From positions 20,090,490 through 20,154,489 of the forward strand of contig JAQNBH010000014.1 in the NCBI GenBank assembly GCA_028752905.1: a DNA stretch of 64,000 nt. Direction: 5' to 3'. Position 1 is the first letter of the stretch, and every line of letters starts with the position of its first letter. This DNA comes from Cladorhizidae sp. MBARI D1340-BT2. Its lineage: Eukaryota > Porifera > Demospongiae > Poecilosclerida > Cladorhizidae. The notes beneath the pieces are model-generated. The model had not been told where the DNA came from. It saw only the letters and a program-made list of their open reading frames with translations, and made no database searches. The position numbers were made by a program, and so were the translations under genes. Shown one piece after another: positions 54,460 to 64,000 of the stretch.

Positions 54460-57242
54460 ATGGCAACTACAACAGCACACCATGCACTGTCATTTGTAGA
54501 GATCAAGAATATCGTTCGTTTCCTCAACAATTACTCTGAGATCCATGCAATTCTGTTGCCGGGGCACATACCAGGGTACAAAAGAGACGATCTTCAGTTA
54601 CTCCCATCCAGCACTACCAAGAAGGTATTAACAACTATACACACTCAATTTTACATACATAGTCACTTTGCTTTCCCTTGGTAGGCTGTTTGGATCGTGC
54701 ACAAGACATCATGTGATGAATCAGGCCTGCGAGCAGTCGAGTACACCGCCTTCTGCACACTATGGCGGAAGCTGACACCCCACATAAGAGTCATGAAGCC
54801 AATGTCTGAGCTGTGCTGTGTGTGGAAACAAATCAGTGGGCAATCATGAGAGAAACAAACACTCCTGAAGAGGAGAAATCGGAGGTAAGATTGACAACAC
54901 ATGTAATGATTAATATAAGTTATGCCATCCACAACAAGGCCGTGAAGCGGTCTGAGGCTCACCTGAAGCTGGCTACAAAGGCTAGGAGCTACCCAAAGGC
55001 CCAAGTCCAGTCTGCTAAGGACACCCTCAAGATCACCTTCACAGATCGTGGTTTGGCCCTGCCCACTTTTGATACCTGTCTTCCACCCGCCTGTCTCCCA
55101 CCCGTCTGCAACAAAATCACAATGCACTACAGCTTTGATTTTGTCCAACAGGTTTGACCTACTTTGTCCCCAGTCAACAGGTTAGACCTACTTTGTCCCC
55201 AGTCATGGGGGGGACTATAGGTGAATTTCAACCAAAAAATCACTTCTTCTTTTTTTAACTCAGATTGTAGCTACATTAAAAAAACTTGCTGTTTATCAAG
55301 TTTGGTAGAATTTGAATGGTCCATTCTGAAGTTATGAGGGTTTTTATGCATGCTACTTCTATGATTCCTTGACAAAGATTGCACCAAGAAGGCAAGAAAC
55401 TAACCTAATGCTAAGAGAAGTTTCATCCCTGCATAATTTTGCGACCGTTTGTACCTGGTGGCTTCTACACATACCAAAATTAAGCATTTTTAAAGCTGAA
55501 GGTATTCATAGAAACTGCGCAGCTACTGGAATTAAAACTGCACCTAGCGCATGTTGTACACTCAGCAGTTTTTAGCTACAAGTAATAAGTTATGTCTTCT
55601 AGAAAAGGTAAGCGGAAGCAACATACCTAACGTAGGAGGAAGACTACGGGTTTCAAGGGAAGAGGGGAAGCTCACCCAGAAAAACCTGAAGCTCTTCCAG
55701 CCTTTCCTTCCCCAGTGGTGACTGCTAGCAGCAAGAAGCTGGCGCTCTCGAAGTTACGGTCCACTGGGAACTGGGAACAAAGAAAATGCCGAGATTGAGG
55801 AGCCAGGGGCTAGTTCCAGCTTTCAGCCTGAGCATTGTGTGCCTGATTCTCTACAAGAGATGACTGGCTACAGGCTCATTGACTGAACATAACAAACGGC
55901 TGCATGATTTTGTTATTACCAAGCAAGGGATAGCCACAGACAAGCTTCCACCTACCTCAATCACTTCCATAGTGCTGGGCCAGATGACATCGTGGATGTG
56001 ACAGTTACCTGTGACTTAAAATCTAAGTACGTGGTCAAGCAGGTGGGTGGAAAAAATAATCAATAAAACTCATTCTCCACCCACGCGCTTGACTGAGTAC
56101 TTGTGTTTTAACGCCTAATGAAAACACTTGTGTAGAGTAAGGCTTTCTCTAGCCATAGATGCTTGTTAACACTTTGCAATCTGGAGATATTTTGTGGCAA
56201 AACCAGGCATTCAGGTTTTGAAGTTCCCTCCACTTTAGCTCGCTATCGTTATACCTATGAAAAATATTTTAGTATCAAAAGAGAGCACACAGAGAGACCT
56301 ATCTTTTGAGCTAAATATCAAGTCCATACAGAATCTACGGAGCTATAAAGTGGCAACCAAGTGTTTTGGTTAATTTAAAAAATGGTCCGGTCGAACACTT
56401 GTGCACCAGGTACACTATCCTTCTGACCCCCATCAGCCAGGACCCATGTATTTCCGGACACCAAGGAAGAGTGGCATATTCGGTATTTGTTGTGAGGCAA
56501 TACCACGGCAGGTGGGCTCTATATAAGACCATTATACAGAAGAAGTGAAATCTTTTAATATCTACACAGGTCAACTACCTCATAGCATTGGCAAGGGCAC
56601 ACAAACTGCACCATTAGCCTCCTCCACCACTTCGTCAACAACCATAATTTAGGAGAAATAAACATCAACCTCCATGCAGACAACTGTTCAGGCCAGAACA
56701 AAAACCGCTTTATGATGCAGTATTTATCATAGCGTGTTCTGGCCCAACTCAACCTCAAGATCGAGATATCATTCATGCTGGTTGGGCATACGAAGTTCGC
56801 CCCAGACTGGTGCTTCGGCTTGCTAAAGCAGAGATTTAGGAGAACCAAGATCGGGTGCTTGGCAGATATAGAAAATGTGGTCAACACCTCGGCAGATGTC
56901 AACCATGCGCTCAGTTGGTGGGGAGACAATAGGATGATATTAGTTCCACAGTCTAACTGGTCAGACCACTTCAGGGGAAATTCTTTCCATGGCATAAAAA
57001 CATTACACCACTTGGTGTTTACCTCGCATGCAGCTGGGGTTGCTGTGGTTAAGGACATGTCAGACAGCAACGAGAGAAACATACCTCTTCTTGTCCAGCA
57101 CCACCAGAACTGGAAGCCATCAGTACATGAAGGCCCAGCAATACTAAGGCCAGAGGTGCTTTCTACTGAAAGAAAGCAATATCTTTTCGCTAAAGATCAG
57201 GGAATTTTTCCCCCTTCACTGTCGGGATATTGTTTGTCCTGA
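54460..57242 (+). pseudogene. DUF7869-type transposon-associated gene, interrupted
   Basis: Blocks in one direction match the layout of the widespread invertebrate DUF7869 proteins. The N-terminal part is at 54460-54630 (LSFVEIKNIVRFLNNYSEIH), with further pieces at 54684-54840. A coiled region is at 54930-55150 (AHLKLATKARSYPKAQVQSA). QVHYPSDPHQPGPMYFRTPR lies at 56408. INLHADNCSGQNKNRFMMQY is at 56667-56726, and MLVGHTKFAPDWCFGLLKQR at 56775 on, then LVPQSNWSDHF and GIKTLHHLVF. It closes with LSTERKQYLF near 57160. GT-AG introns are likely (about 56511-56568). A TAG at 56730-56732 and a frameshift near 56610 break it. I believe this family has a transposase-like fold, but its biochemical role is not established to my knowledge. 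Confidence 0.68.
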
Positions 57243-57849
57243 TCCTTCTCCTCCACCTCCAACCATCATCCCTCTCACTAGCACTCACACCACCAGCACC
57301 ACACCATCACCTAAAAGATGATGTCAGACATAACTATATTTTTGGTACATTACAGCTAGCCACAGTATTATAACAGCAAACATCAACTCAAAATTTATGC
57401 CAAAATGTAACCAACATGTTTAGCTAGCAGCTAACTAGCAACAGAAGAGGTGAAATTACTTGATTCTCAACTTGATTTAGCAGCGCTAGCTATTTAAGTT
57501 GAGAATCTAAAAGTTCACTCTCTTGCAACGTGAACTGCCTAAGAAAGGATACCAAACATAGCTTATCAACTCTCTGAACTTTTCCTAGACCTTATACAAC
57601 TCCTATACTATCCAGTCTTACTACTCACTGCTTCAAGTCTTCATCCACTGAACTCCAGCTCGCCTCGTGGCATCCCAATTTACGGAAGATTACGGCTTCA
57701 TCTCGCACGCGCCTGATAAGGATGTAATTTCCCAATAACAGCGCCAGCTGGAGGGGCAAAAGTTTCTCAAAGGTTACGGTTTCAAAATTTCAGGATATCT
57801 TTAGGTATGATATGTGATTATGTCATAAAAATATAAAATCCGCGTATTG
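57243..57849. other. Region without a recognisable gene
   Basis: AT-rich intergenic sequence between the DUF7869-type remnant and the next rDNA spacer fragment. I see nothing in it. Confidence 0.5.
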
Positions 57850-58130
57850 GGTCACATAAAGGGCCTTTCCCCCCACCCTTTTCCCCCCTTTTCTTCTTCA
57901 TTCTTTCTTTCTTTCTCACACTGCCTACGAACTTGTCGAACTTGTCGAATAGCCAGAGAAAATTGTGCTTTGAGTCTACCAGCGACGCTTGTTTTTTTAC
58001 CGCTCTTCTTTTCCACCTCTCTTGCCTAAATGTTGCAGACATTTTGTGCTGCGAGGACACATATGGCCCAAAGAAAAAGGGTGGCGGGAATGGAAGGAAA
58101 ATGGAAAAAAGAAAAAAGATCTTTAGGAAA
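57850..58130. repeat. rDNA spacer immediately downstream of 28S
   Basis: Pyrimidine tract (57868-57915), then CACTGCCTACGAACTTGTCG with a small CGAACTTGT duplication, then the CCAGAGAAAAT block and the usual G/A-rich stretch. It matches 8470-8770, 46560-46810 and 53150-53399. Confidence 0.7.
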
Positions 58131-58245
58131 ATCAAGGCCTACTCTATGCGGATCGTAGCAGCAAGGCTACTCAACCACTTACAATACCCCTTCCTATTCA
58201 AGTCATCTGCAAGGGCCCAGAAATTGCCAAGTTGCATCACGCCGG
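58131..58245 (-). rRNA. 28S rRNA 3' end, antisense, target of the Ginger-like insertion
   Basis: Antisense 28S from CAAGGCCTACTCTATGCGG to CATCACGCCGG. The intact sequence at 53503 continues CACGCCGGCAGCAC. Here CCGG (58242-58245) is followed by the transposon terminus TGTCACAGG. Confidence 0.8.
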
Positions 58246-58378
58246 TGTCACAGGATATTTTGTCGCTAGGAGATTCTGTCGCGGCGACTAAATATCCTGG
58301 GAGATTCTGTCGCTCGTCAGTTAAAGCGACATAATATCCTAGGATATTTTGTCGCAGCTAGGATATAGTGTCGCTGTT
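58246..58378. repeat. Left terminal inverted repeat of the Ginger-like element
   Basis: Seven copies of a roughly 15-bp motif (AGGATATTTTGTCGC, AGGAGATTCTGTCGC and variants) in alternating orientation. The motif is also present in at least five copies at 63915-64000. Such clustered motifs are likely transposase-binding sites. Confidence 0.75.
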
Positions 58379-58392
58379 AGTGTAAGAAGCTG

Positions 58393-58736
58393 CAGGACAT
58401 CCTGTTTTTTATCAAATCAATCAAGAATACCACACCAAACTTTAATATGAAAAACTATGTTTCCTGAAGAGCTCAACCAGATCTTCTATATAGCTCATCA
58501 AAGCTATGCCATGCAAGATCACTCACGAACCAGTCCAGACATTGGTACTTCAACAGACTTCCCCGTCTCTGGAATGCCCTTCCACCTATAAACATCAATC
58601 ATTCCTTGTGCAGTATCAAGAAAGACCTCAAAGAATTTTTATGGGCACACTTCATCTCAAACTTTGATGCAAAAAGTACATGTACTTCCTATTTCTCATG
58701 TCCATGCAGCAACTCCCAACTTCTAATACTTTACTA
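58393..58736 (+). pseudogene. C-terminal fragment of a CR1/jockey-like non-LTR retrotransposon
   Basis: One frame reads FFIKSIKNTTPNFNMKNYVS, a TGA, then RAQPDLLYSSSKLCHARSLT, NQSRHWYFNRLPRLWNALPP and LKEFLWAHFISNFDAKSTCT to a stop. The pattern FFFNRLPRLWN.LP...S....K..L..FFW..F..NF is the familiar C-terminus of jockey/CR1-type RT proteins. It lies inside the Ginger-like element, on the strand opposite its gene. Confidence 0.65.
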
Positions 58737-58847
58737 ATAAATTAATCTTGGGTGCCTGTAGAACTTACTTGCATTCCTTCAGTACAGACTTCCATCTTTT
58801 CTACAATCATTATAAGCATCACAAAAGTCTGTACTGTAAAACCATTG

Positions 58848-58980
58848 TAAACACAAGCACATCATACAGTATGGTATTCTTGGGTGTCCTGTATAAACAC
58901 AAGCACATCATACAATATGGTATTCTTGGGTGTCCTGTATAAACACAAGCACATCATACAGTATGGTATTCTTGGGTGAC
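58848..58980. repeat. Three tandem copies of a ~46-bp unit
   Basis: AAACACAAGCACATCATACA and TATGGTATTCTTGGGTGTCC recur three times. The non-LTR fragment just upstream also contains TCTTGGGTGCCTGTA, so this may be its 3'-terminal repeat. Confidence 0.8.
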
Positions 58981-59206
58981 TTCAACCAACCTGAAAGTCT
59001 TACAGCAAGTCTCATAGATAAGGACATGGTATACTAATTGTTTCTAAAGCAAAAACTGCCATAAACTGAGTATGGTAGAAATATTATAAGTTAGTCATAA
59101 TAAAATACATGAATTATTAGTTAGGGAAAAATTGATATAGCTAGCTAACTGTGAGTATGGTAGAAATAATTATTGTAATATGTTAGTCATAATGAATTAT
59201 TAATAG

Positions 59207-59975
59207 CTAACTGTTGCAATTGATGCAAACCCATTCATCTGTATCTTGTTTGTTCGTAAATATTACACATTTGGCATGATAAACTTCTCCACACTCATTA
59301 CATTCTCTCACTTCACCACAGGAAATTGGTTTTAAACACACACATAGCAAGATTTGATGCCTCATTTCGTGGAATGGACATAACCTTCCTATGTGGAAGT
59401 GGCTTGAATTTTTTCCAATGGAAACACTTCCTCAGGTGGTTACGCATCTGTAAATGGTCGAAAATGAGGTGCTCTAAGTCATCCCCTAAAGCAAAATGAA
59501 CCGAAAAAGCAATTGCAAATATGCCACTGTTTTCAATGCTGTGCTGTTTCTGCACAGTTGGTAAGTTCACTACCAGTTCAGGAGTGATTTCATCACCATC
59601 CTCTTCTATCATTATTTGTGACTTGTAGATGAGGGCAAGTTGCTGTTCAAGCATTGCATGCATAGGGCCATGGATATAGCTGTCATACACAGTTATCTCC
59701 TGTCCAAGAGAGCTTGACGTGATCCAGTGATCACCATCCACAAGATGTATCTGGAGACACTTTTGACTTAACTCGTTGATTGGTGAGAGATTAAGAGGAC
59801 AATGCAAGCCATGCATTGTTGGAAACTGGACTGCTAGCATTCTCTGAGCAAGGTTGATGTGGTTACACGACAGTTCCGTTCCATTCATAAGGGTTTCTCT
59901 CATTTCTTTCCTGAATGGTGGGAAATGTATTTTATGTAGTCTGTCTTCTTCCTTTCCCTCCTCACAGCTATCATT
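59207..59975 (-). CDS. Exon with second Ulp1-like domain (Cys to Ser) and terminal PHD-like finger
   Basis: After an acidic linker the exon reads LVDGDHWITSSS (His), ITVYDSYIHG (Asp) and QKQHSIENSGIFAIAFSVHF. Ulp1-type enzymes have CG after the Gln-containing loop; here it is SG (AGT, one change from TGT). The domain is thus predicted to be non-catalytic. Downstream, after a +1 shift in an A-run near 59334, the frame continues CGEVRECNECGEVYHAKC and EWVCINCNS to a stop at 59207-59209. That is a partial PHD-like zinc pattern. Confidence 0.68.
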
Positions 59976-60985
59976 CTGTGACAAAATATAGACATAATTT
60001 AATGTATAACTTAAGTATAATGAATGATAGCTAATTAAAGCGTGTCATTAATTACATTTATGATTGCATGTATAAACTATGATAGTGCTAGTGCATGGCA
60101 AGTTCATGCATCCATAATTCATATCATGTATTATGATGTTCTCGAGTACAGATTGTGTCATGTACATACCGGAATGGATTGATATTTAGGCTGCTTTACT
60201 TGCTCTTGCTCTTCCCATGAGCCACACTCTTCATCCAGACCTTTCTTTTCATCCAGTGATGCATTCTCTTCTTCTTGCAGCCCATTCTCATTGTCGTATG
60301 CCTCAAACCTGTGCTTCAATTCATTCTTGATGATCCTTTGTACTTTGTGGTGGGAAATAGTCTAAATAATGCAAATACAGCTTCAATCACAGATGAAAAT
60401 AAAAAACAAACAAACTTGATTTCAGAATTGTGTGGTAACTTGTCATAGCTCAAGATGGTCAGATTTCGATATTGTGTTAGTGAAATTGTAAGTGACAGGA
60501 GGTATATTATTGTGCCATGCATTGCTTTTACCTGTCCTTCTCTAGTAATACACTTGTCACAACACCATTCAAATTGTGGGTCAGTCCAAGCTTTTTGTGG
60601 TACATTCTGCAGATGGAAATTAAATCACATGCATGTGCAATTGGCAATACACACATTTACTATTTAAGTTCACATGGTACTGTTAAAAATACCTTCAGAC
60701 AATCTTCATGAAACCACTCAGTACATTTGAAACACTCGAGCATCTTTCCTTCTTCTTGTGTACGGCATGTGCAATATATTGCAATTTTATCCTTCCTTGT
60801 ACTTCTCTTCTTTGTAGCTCTTGTCTTGCTAGGAAATGGTTCAATCCATCCCTTCTCTAAGCTCTCCAGTAAGTGATGGAGCATTTTTGCATTGTCAAAA
60901 TGAAGCCATCGCGGATCTTGACCTGTTTATAAAGGAAATTCAAAGTTAAAAAAGTTTTATTGATATTAATTTCAATAAATCTAAC

Positions 60986-61373
60986 CAGTGTACAAAATGC
61001 AAGTGCGTAGAGGCCACAATCGAAGTTGTTGGTTTGACGTTGAACGTTAGCATAGTCCAACTGAATACTAGGTTCTGTTGATGAAAGCAGAGCACAGATT
61101 TGCTCCTTTGTTGACTTGGGCATGTCTGAGTAGAAGCTATCATATACCTCAACGTGAGAGTATGGACAGCCTATGGTTGACACGGTTAACCAGTGATTGT
61201 TAGCTGAGTTAAGAACTTGAACAAACTCAGATCTTCCAACTATATCATACGAAAGTGTATTGCCATGTACAACATTTTGAAGTCCTGGCACTACATATCT
61301 CTGCTGCAATAAAATCATGGTGGCATTAATGATGTCATCTGTCACCCATTCTGTGTCAGTCTGAAGAATTCTT
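60986..61373 (-). CDS. Exon with Ulp1-like C48 peptidase domain, catalytic triad present
   Basis: Translation of exon 7 has the His in SANNHWLTVST, the Asp in HVEVYDSFYS, the oxyanion Gln in VQRQTNNF and the Cys in FDCGLYALAFC, spaced as in Ulp1/SENP peptidases. The domain is short, as in transposon-borne versions. It follows the basic exon 6 and precedes the PHD exons. Its likely role is deSUMOylation or a related isopeptidase activity linked to transposition, which is inference. Confidence 0.72.
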
Positions 61374-63904
61374 CTGAATAGTGATAATATAAGTATTAAA
61401 AAAACTTATGTGCTATTAGTCATTTTTACCTATCTTCTTGAGAGAGATGTACATTTCCAATTTGAGTCCAGGAAGAATTTTCCTGATTTTCATATTCAGA
61501 GACACTATCAGCATGTTCTGTCAGATCAATGACTGAATGATGTCTGTCGCTAATCTTCCTTCGTTTAGCACGTATAACTCCCCATTTCTTCTCTGCTCCA
61601 GATTTTTGCCTTTTTCTGCTACTTGATCTCTGCACAAACAATTAAAATGAACTCTGCATGCAATATATTATACAGTAGCTGCATGCAACCTAGTGTATCA
61701 TCAATTTAACTATTGGAGAACAACTACACTGACTAGTATCAGTTAGCTGCACTATAGCTACATACAAGCTAAATCATAGTATTATTGTTGATTGAACCAA
61801 CTGTGACAGTGCATGGACCAACATATATATATATGTAGACTCAACAGCACCAGCATGAACAATAAAGTATATTCTCATGCATAGAATGTGCACCTTATCT
61901 GCTCCTTCATCGTTTTTGTCAACTTGTTGCAGACTAACACTCTGTGAAAAAACAAACAATTGCTGTAATTATATATGTGTGTGGGTTTTAAATTTATTAC
62001 CTGATTTGGGAGCATTCTTACATGGTACAGCTTCAAGCGAGTCACGTTGACAAGAGTCTTCAGAATTTTCTCTTTCTTGGTACCGATGAAACGGCATAGT
62101 TTATAGGTATTCTTTCCAGCAACTTCATGGATATGATAAGGCCCAGTCCAGTTTAGCTCCAACTTTGATCCCTTCCTAGAAAATTTCTTCGAGTTCTTCA
62201 ATAATACCTGGGAACCAACTTCATAATTCCCTTTATCCTTACAATGCTTTGCATCATAATAAATTATGCCTTCTGTCGCTGCTGAGCTATGCCAATATTT
62301 TCAAGAACCTTCTTCCTAATACTGATCATTTCAATAACATGTTGCTCAAAATCAATCTCATCCATACTTGACTTCCTCTTGTCATCATTGCCATTGTTCT
62401 TGTCAACATCATCCATCGTCCTCATTATCCTCAGTTTCATCTTCATTATCTCCAATACCACCATCCTCCTTGTTGGACTTGACGTTGAACTCAACTGGAA
62501 GTCGTGCCTGTCTTCCATAAACGAGATAAAAAGGTGAATATCTGGTAGAATCATGACGAGAAACTCTATAAGAAAATAGTATAGAGTCAAGGTATAAATC
62601 CCACTGATCTTGTTCTGTGTTTACAAACTTCAGAAGCTGACGTTGCAATGTCTGGTTAAATATTTCGTCAAGTCCATTGCTTTGGGGATGATACGCACTT
62701 GTGACATTGCACTTGACGCCAGTTAGCCTGCAAAGCTCATTATTTACCTGAATAGAGTATACAACTGAGATAATTATTATTGGTATATATCATATTTTTT
62801 TAACTTACGTTGTTAACGAATTCTCTTCCTTGGTCATTTATCTTCACCTAACAACATCCAAATCTTGTAAAACATTTGAAAAGAAATTCTGCAATCCCAA
62901 GAGCAGATTTGTCTGGTAAGGCTATTGCTTCAGGCCACTTAGAATAATAACATGACACAGTCATAATATACTGTTTTCCTCGGCTTGTTTTGGGTAGTGG
63001 CCCAATTAAATCCACTCCAATAGTGTGCCACAACTCATCATGAACTGGAATTGGGTGAAGTTCAGCATTTGCCTTCTCAAATTTCCTATTTCATGGAGAA
63101 TTGAAATAAAAGCACCATAATTTTATTTCAATACAACATTGACCAGCTACTGCATGACAAAGAAATAGGATACAAACTCAGTATACATTTCACCTGTTAG
63201 CTCTTTGACATTTATCACAAGTTCGGCAGAATTCTTTAACATCATCCAGTATTCCACCCCAGTAATAGCGTCCAGTACTTTCCCCATGGTTTTGTCTCTC
63301 CCAAAATGTCCACCTCCAAGTTCACTTGAGTGACATCCCTCGAGAACTTCATACTTCTGTGACTCTTTAATCACCTATAAACATGTTTATGCTATGCAAT
63401 AAGTATAGGATATACAAAGGAAAGTGTGGGTTATGCGCCTATATAACACGAGTTTGCCAACCTGGGTTTACAAGTGCCCTACAAGCAGCTGTAACTATAT
63501 CTATTGTCATGTGCATTAGTTTTCTGTCTGTCTAATATCTACAAGTGAGAAAGTCTGAAAAGCTCCCATAAAAAGTATAAAGCTAACCTGTATAGTAAGT
63601 ATACCCTAAAAGACTATAGCTACTAAGAGCAGCTTGCAGCTGAAAGTGATGGCAGCTGCTAGTATTATTGGTGTACTAGTCCACCTTAAGTATTGATAAT
63701 TAACTAGCTAGCTACCTCACTACTCACTTGAAGATCTTTTTCTTTCTTGGTATCCCTGTAGTAGAGGAGTCCCTCATTAACCACAAAAGTCTTGCACTTC
63801 CTCCTCAGTGAATCTTTCTGGTTCTTGGCAAGACCAATTGGCAGTGTCTTGCTCCTAAGATAGGTAAGAATTCTGTGGTATAGCTGCTCCTCCATTTTTA
63901 CCGT

Positions 63905-64000
63905 CCCAGCGACAGTATATCCCGGTTGCGACAAAATATCCTAGGAGAATATGTCGCTCTTTTCTGGCGGCGGCAGAATCTCCCAGGATATTTTGTCGCC
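63905..64000. repeat. Right terminal inverted repeat of the Ginger-like element (incomplete)
   Basis: Complementary to 58283-58378 over about 96 bp with scattered mismatches. It contains GCGACAAAATATCCT and AGGATATTTTGTCGC. The window ends inside it, so the outer TGT/ACA terminus and the second CCGG are not visible. Confidence 0.8.

Larger units (their letters stand above)
59207..63895 (-). pseudogene. Ginger-like transposase: integrase, two Ulp1-like domains and PHD fingers, 11 exons, broken
   Basis: Putative exons (plus-strand coordinates, transcribed right to left): 63728-63895, 63194-63374, 62809-63085, 62001-62747, 61894-61941, 61430-61629, 60986-61373, 60693-60922, 60532-60606, 60170-60361, 59207-59975. 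All junctions are GT-AG. Order of parts: N-terminal helix (MEEQLYHRILTYLRSK); H2C2 integrase zinc domain (HSSELGGGH, YYWGG, CRTCDKCQ); integrase core with GVDLIGPLP, NDQGREFVN and HPQSNGLDE (D, D, E present); GPY/F-like module (LNWTGPYHI...VRMLPNQ); NLS-like exon; first Ulp1-like C48 domain (NNHWLTV, VYDSF, NFDCGLYALAF); PHD finger split over two exons; second Ulp1-like domain (GDHWITS, VYDSY, ENSGIFAIAF); final PHD-like C..C/H..C/C..C. Lesions: frameshift near 63275, TAG at 62848-62850, shifts near 62410 and 62262, and an extra A near 59334. It starts just inside the right inverted repeat. Confidence 0.78.
58246..64000 (-). mobile_element. Ginger1-like DNA transposon, right end beyond the window
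   Basis: Inserted at CCGG in 28S, with terminus TGTCACAGGATATTTTGTCG. The inverted repeat GGCGACTAAATATCCTGGGA (from 58283) pairs over about 97 bp with the window's right edge, which reads, reverse complemented, GGCGACAAAATATCCTGGGA. The outer 37 bp of the left repeat have no partner inside the window, so the element must extend past 64000. CCGG targets, long inverted repeats and an integrase-type transposase with Ulp1 and PHD parts are described features of Ginger1. A non-LTR fragment and a tandem repeat are nested at its left side. Confidence 0.82.

Overview
The window is eukaryotic nuclear DNA, almost certainly from an animal. It contains metazoan-type 18S and 28S rDNA pieces, short GT-AG introns of about 50-80 nt, and animal-type transposons: hAT, pogo, Ginger1-like, DUF7869 and Mutator-like relatives, Ty3/gypsy, and non-LTR elements with a restriction-like endonuclease. 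The compact introns and the transposon mix fit an early-branching animal such as a demosponge. That assignment is an inference and I could not test it. I see no convincing intact host gene.

Layout. 1-3069: no recognisable gene, apart from a short open frame at the left edge and a large hairpin. 3070-26190: a graveyard of rDNA. Degenerate 18S and 28S segments, 5' ETS and spacer are joined in non-canonical orders (antisense 28S directly fused to sense 18S) and carry nested insertions. These are a 1.8-kb TA-flanked DNA transposon in 28S, a 0.8-kb TTAA-flanked element in 18S, and two families (A and B) of non-LTR retrotransposons. Family A sits at one exact 18S site, after AGTAAAAGTCGT. 27485-30931: a hAT element with one 689-codon transposase. 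31088-35267: a decayed gypsy fragment followed by a pogo element. 37071-39666: a second pogo element. 39667-40205: a Mutator-like transposase remnant. 40770-54075: more rDNA mosaic, including two roughly 6.4-kb repeat units, each spacer + antisense 28S + 18S 3' tip + dead family A element. 54460-57242: a decayed DUF7869-type gene. 57850-58245: spacer plus 28S 3' end, into which a Ginger1-like transposon is inserted at CCGG. It fills the window to its right edge and encodes an 11-exon integrase/Ulp1/PHD protein, now broken.

The most interesting signal is a set of six related sequences placed exactly at the 18S/retrotransposon junction. At least two fold by eye into a complete HDV-like self-cleaving ribozyme (P1, P2, P3, P4 and a J4/2 cytidine) with compensatory changes between families. 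A 0.7-kb element that carries this ribozyme but no reverse transcriptase lies in tandem behind a long family A copy, with the target sequence AGTAAAAGTCGT repeated at each boundary. Family B is unusual in carrying apparent spliceosomal introns inside a retrotransposon reading frame.

All alignments, folds and boundaries were read by eye. No 5.8S gene, tRNA gene or CRISPR array was seen.
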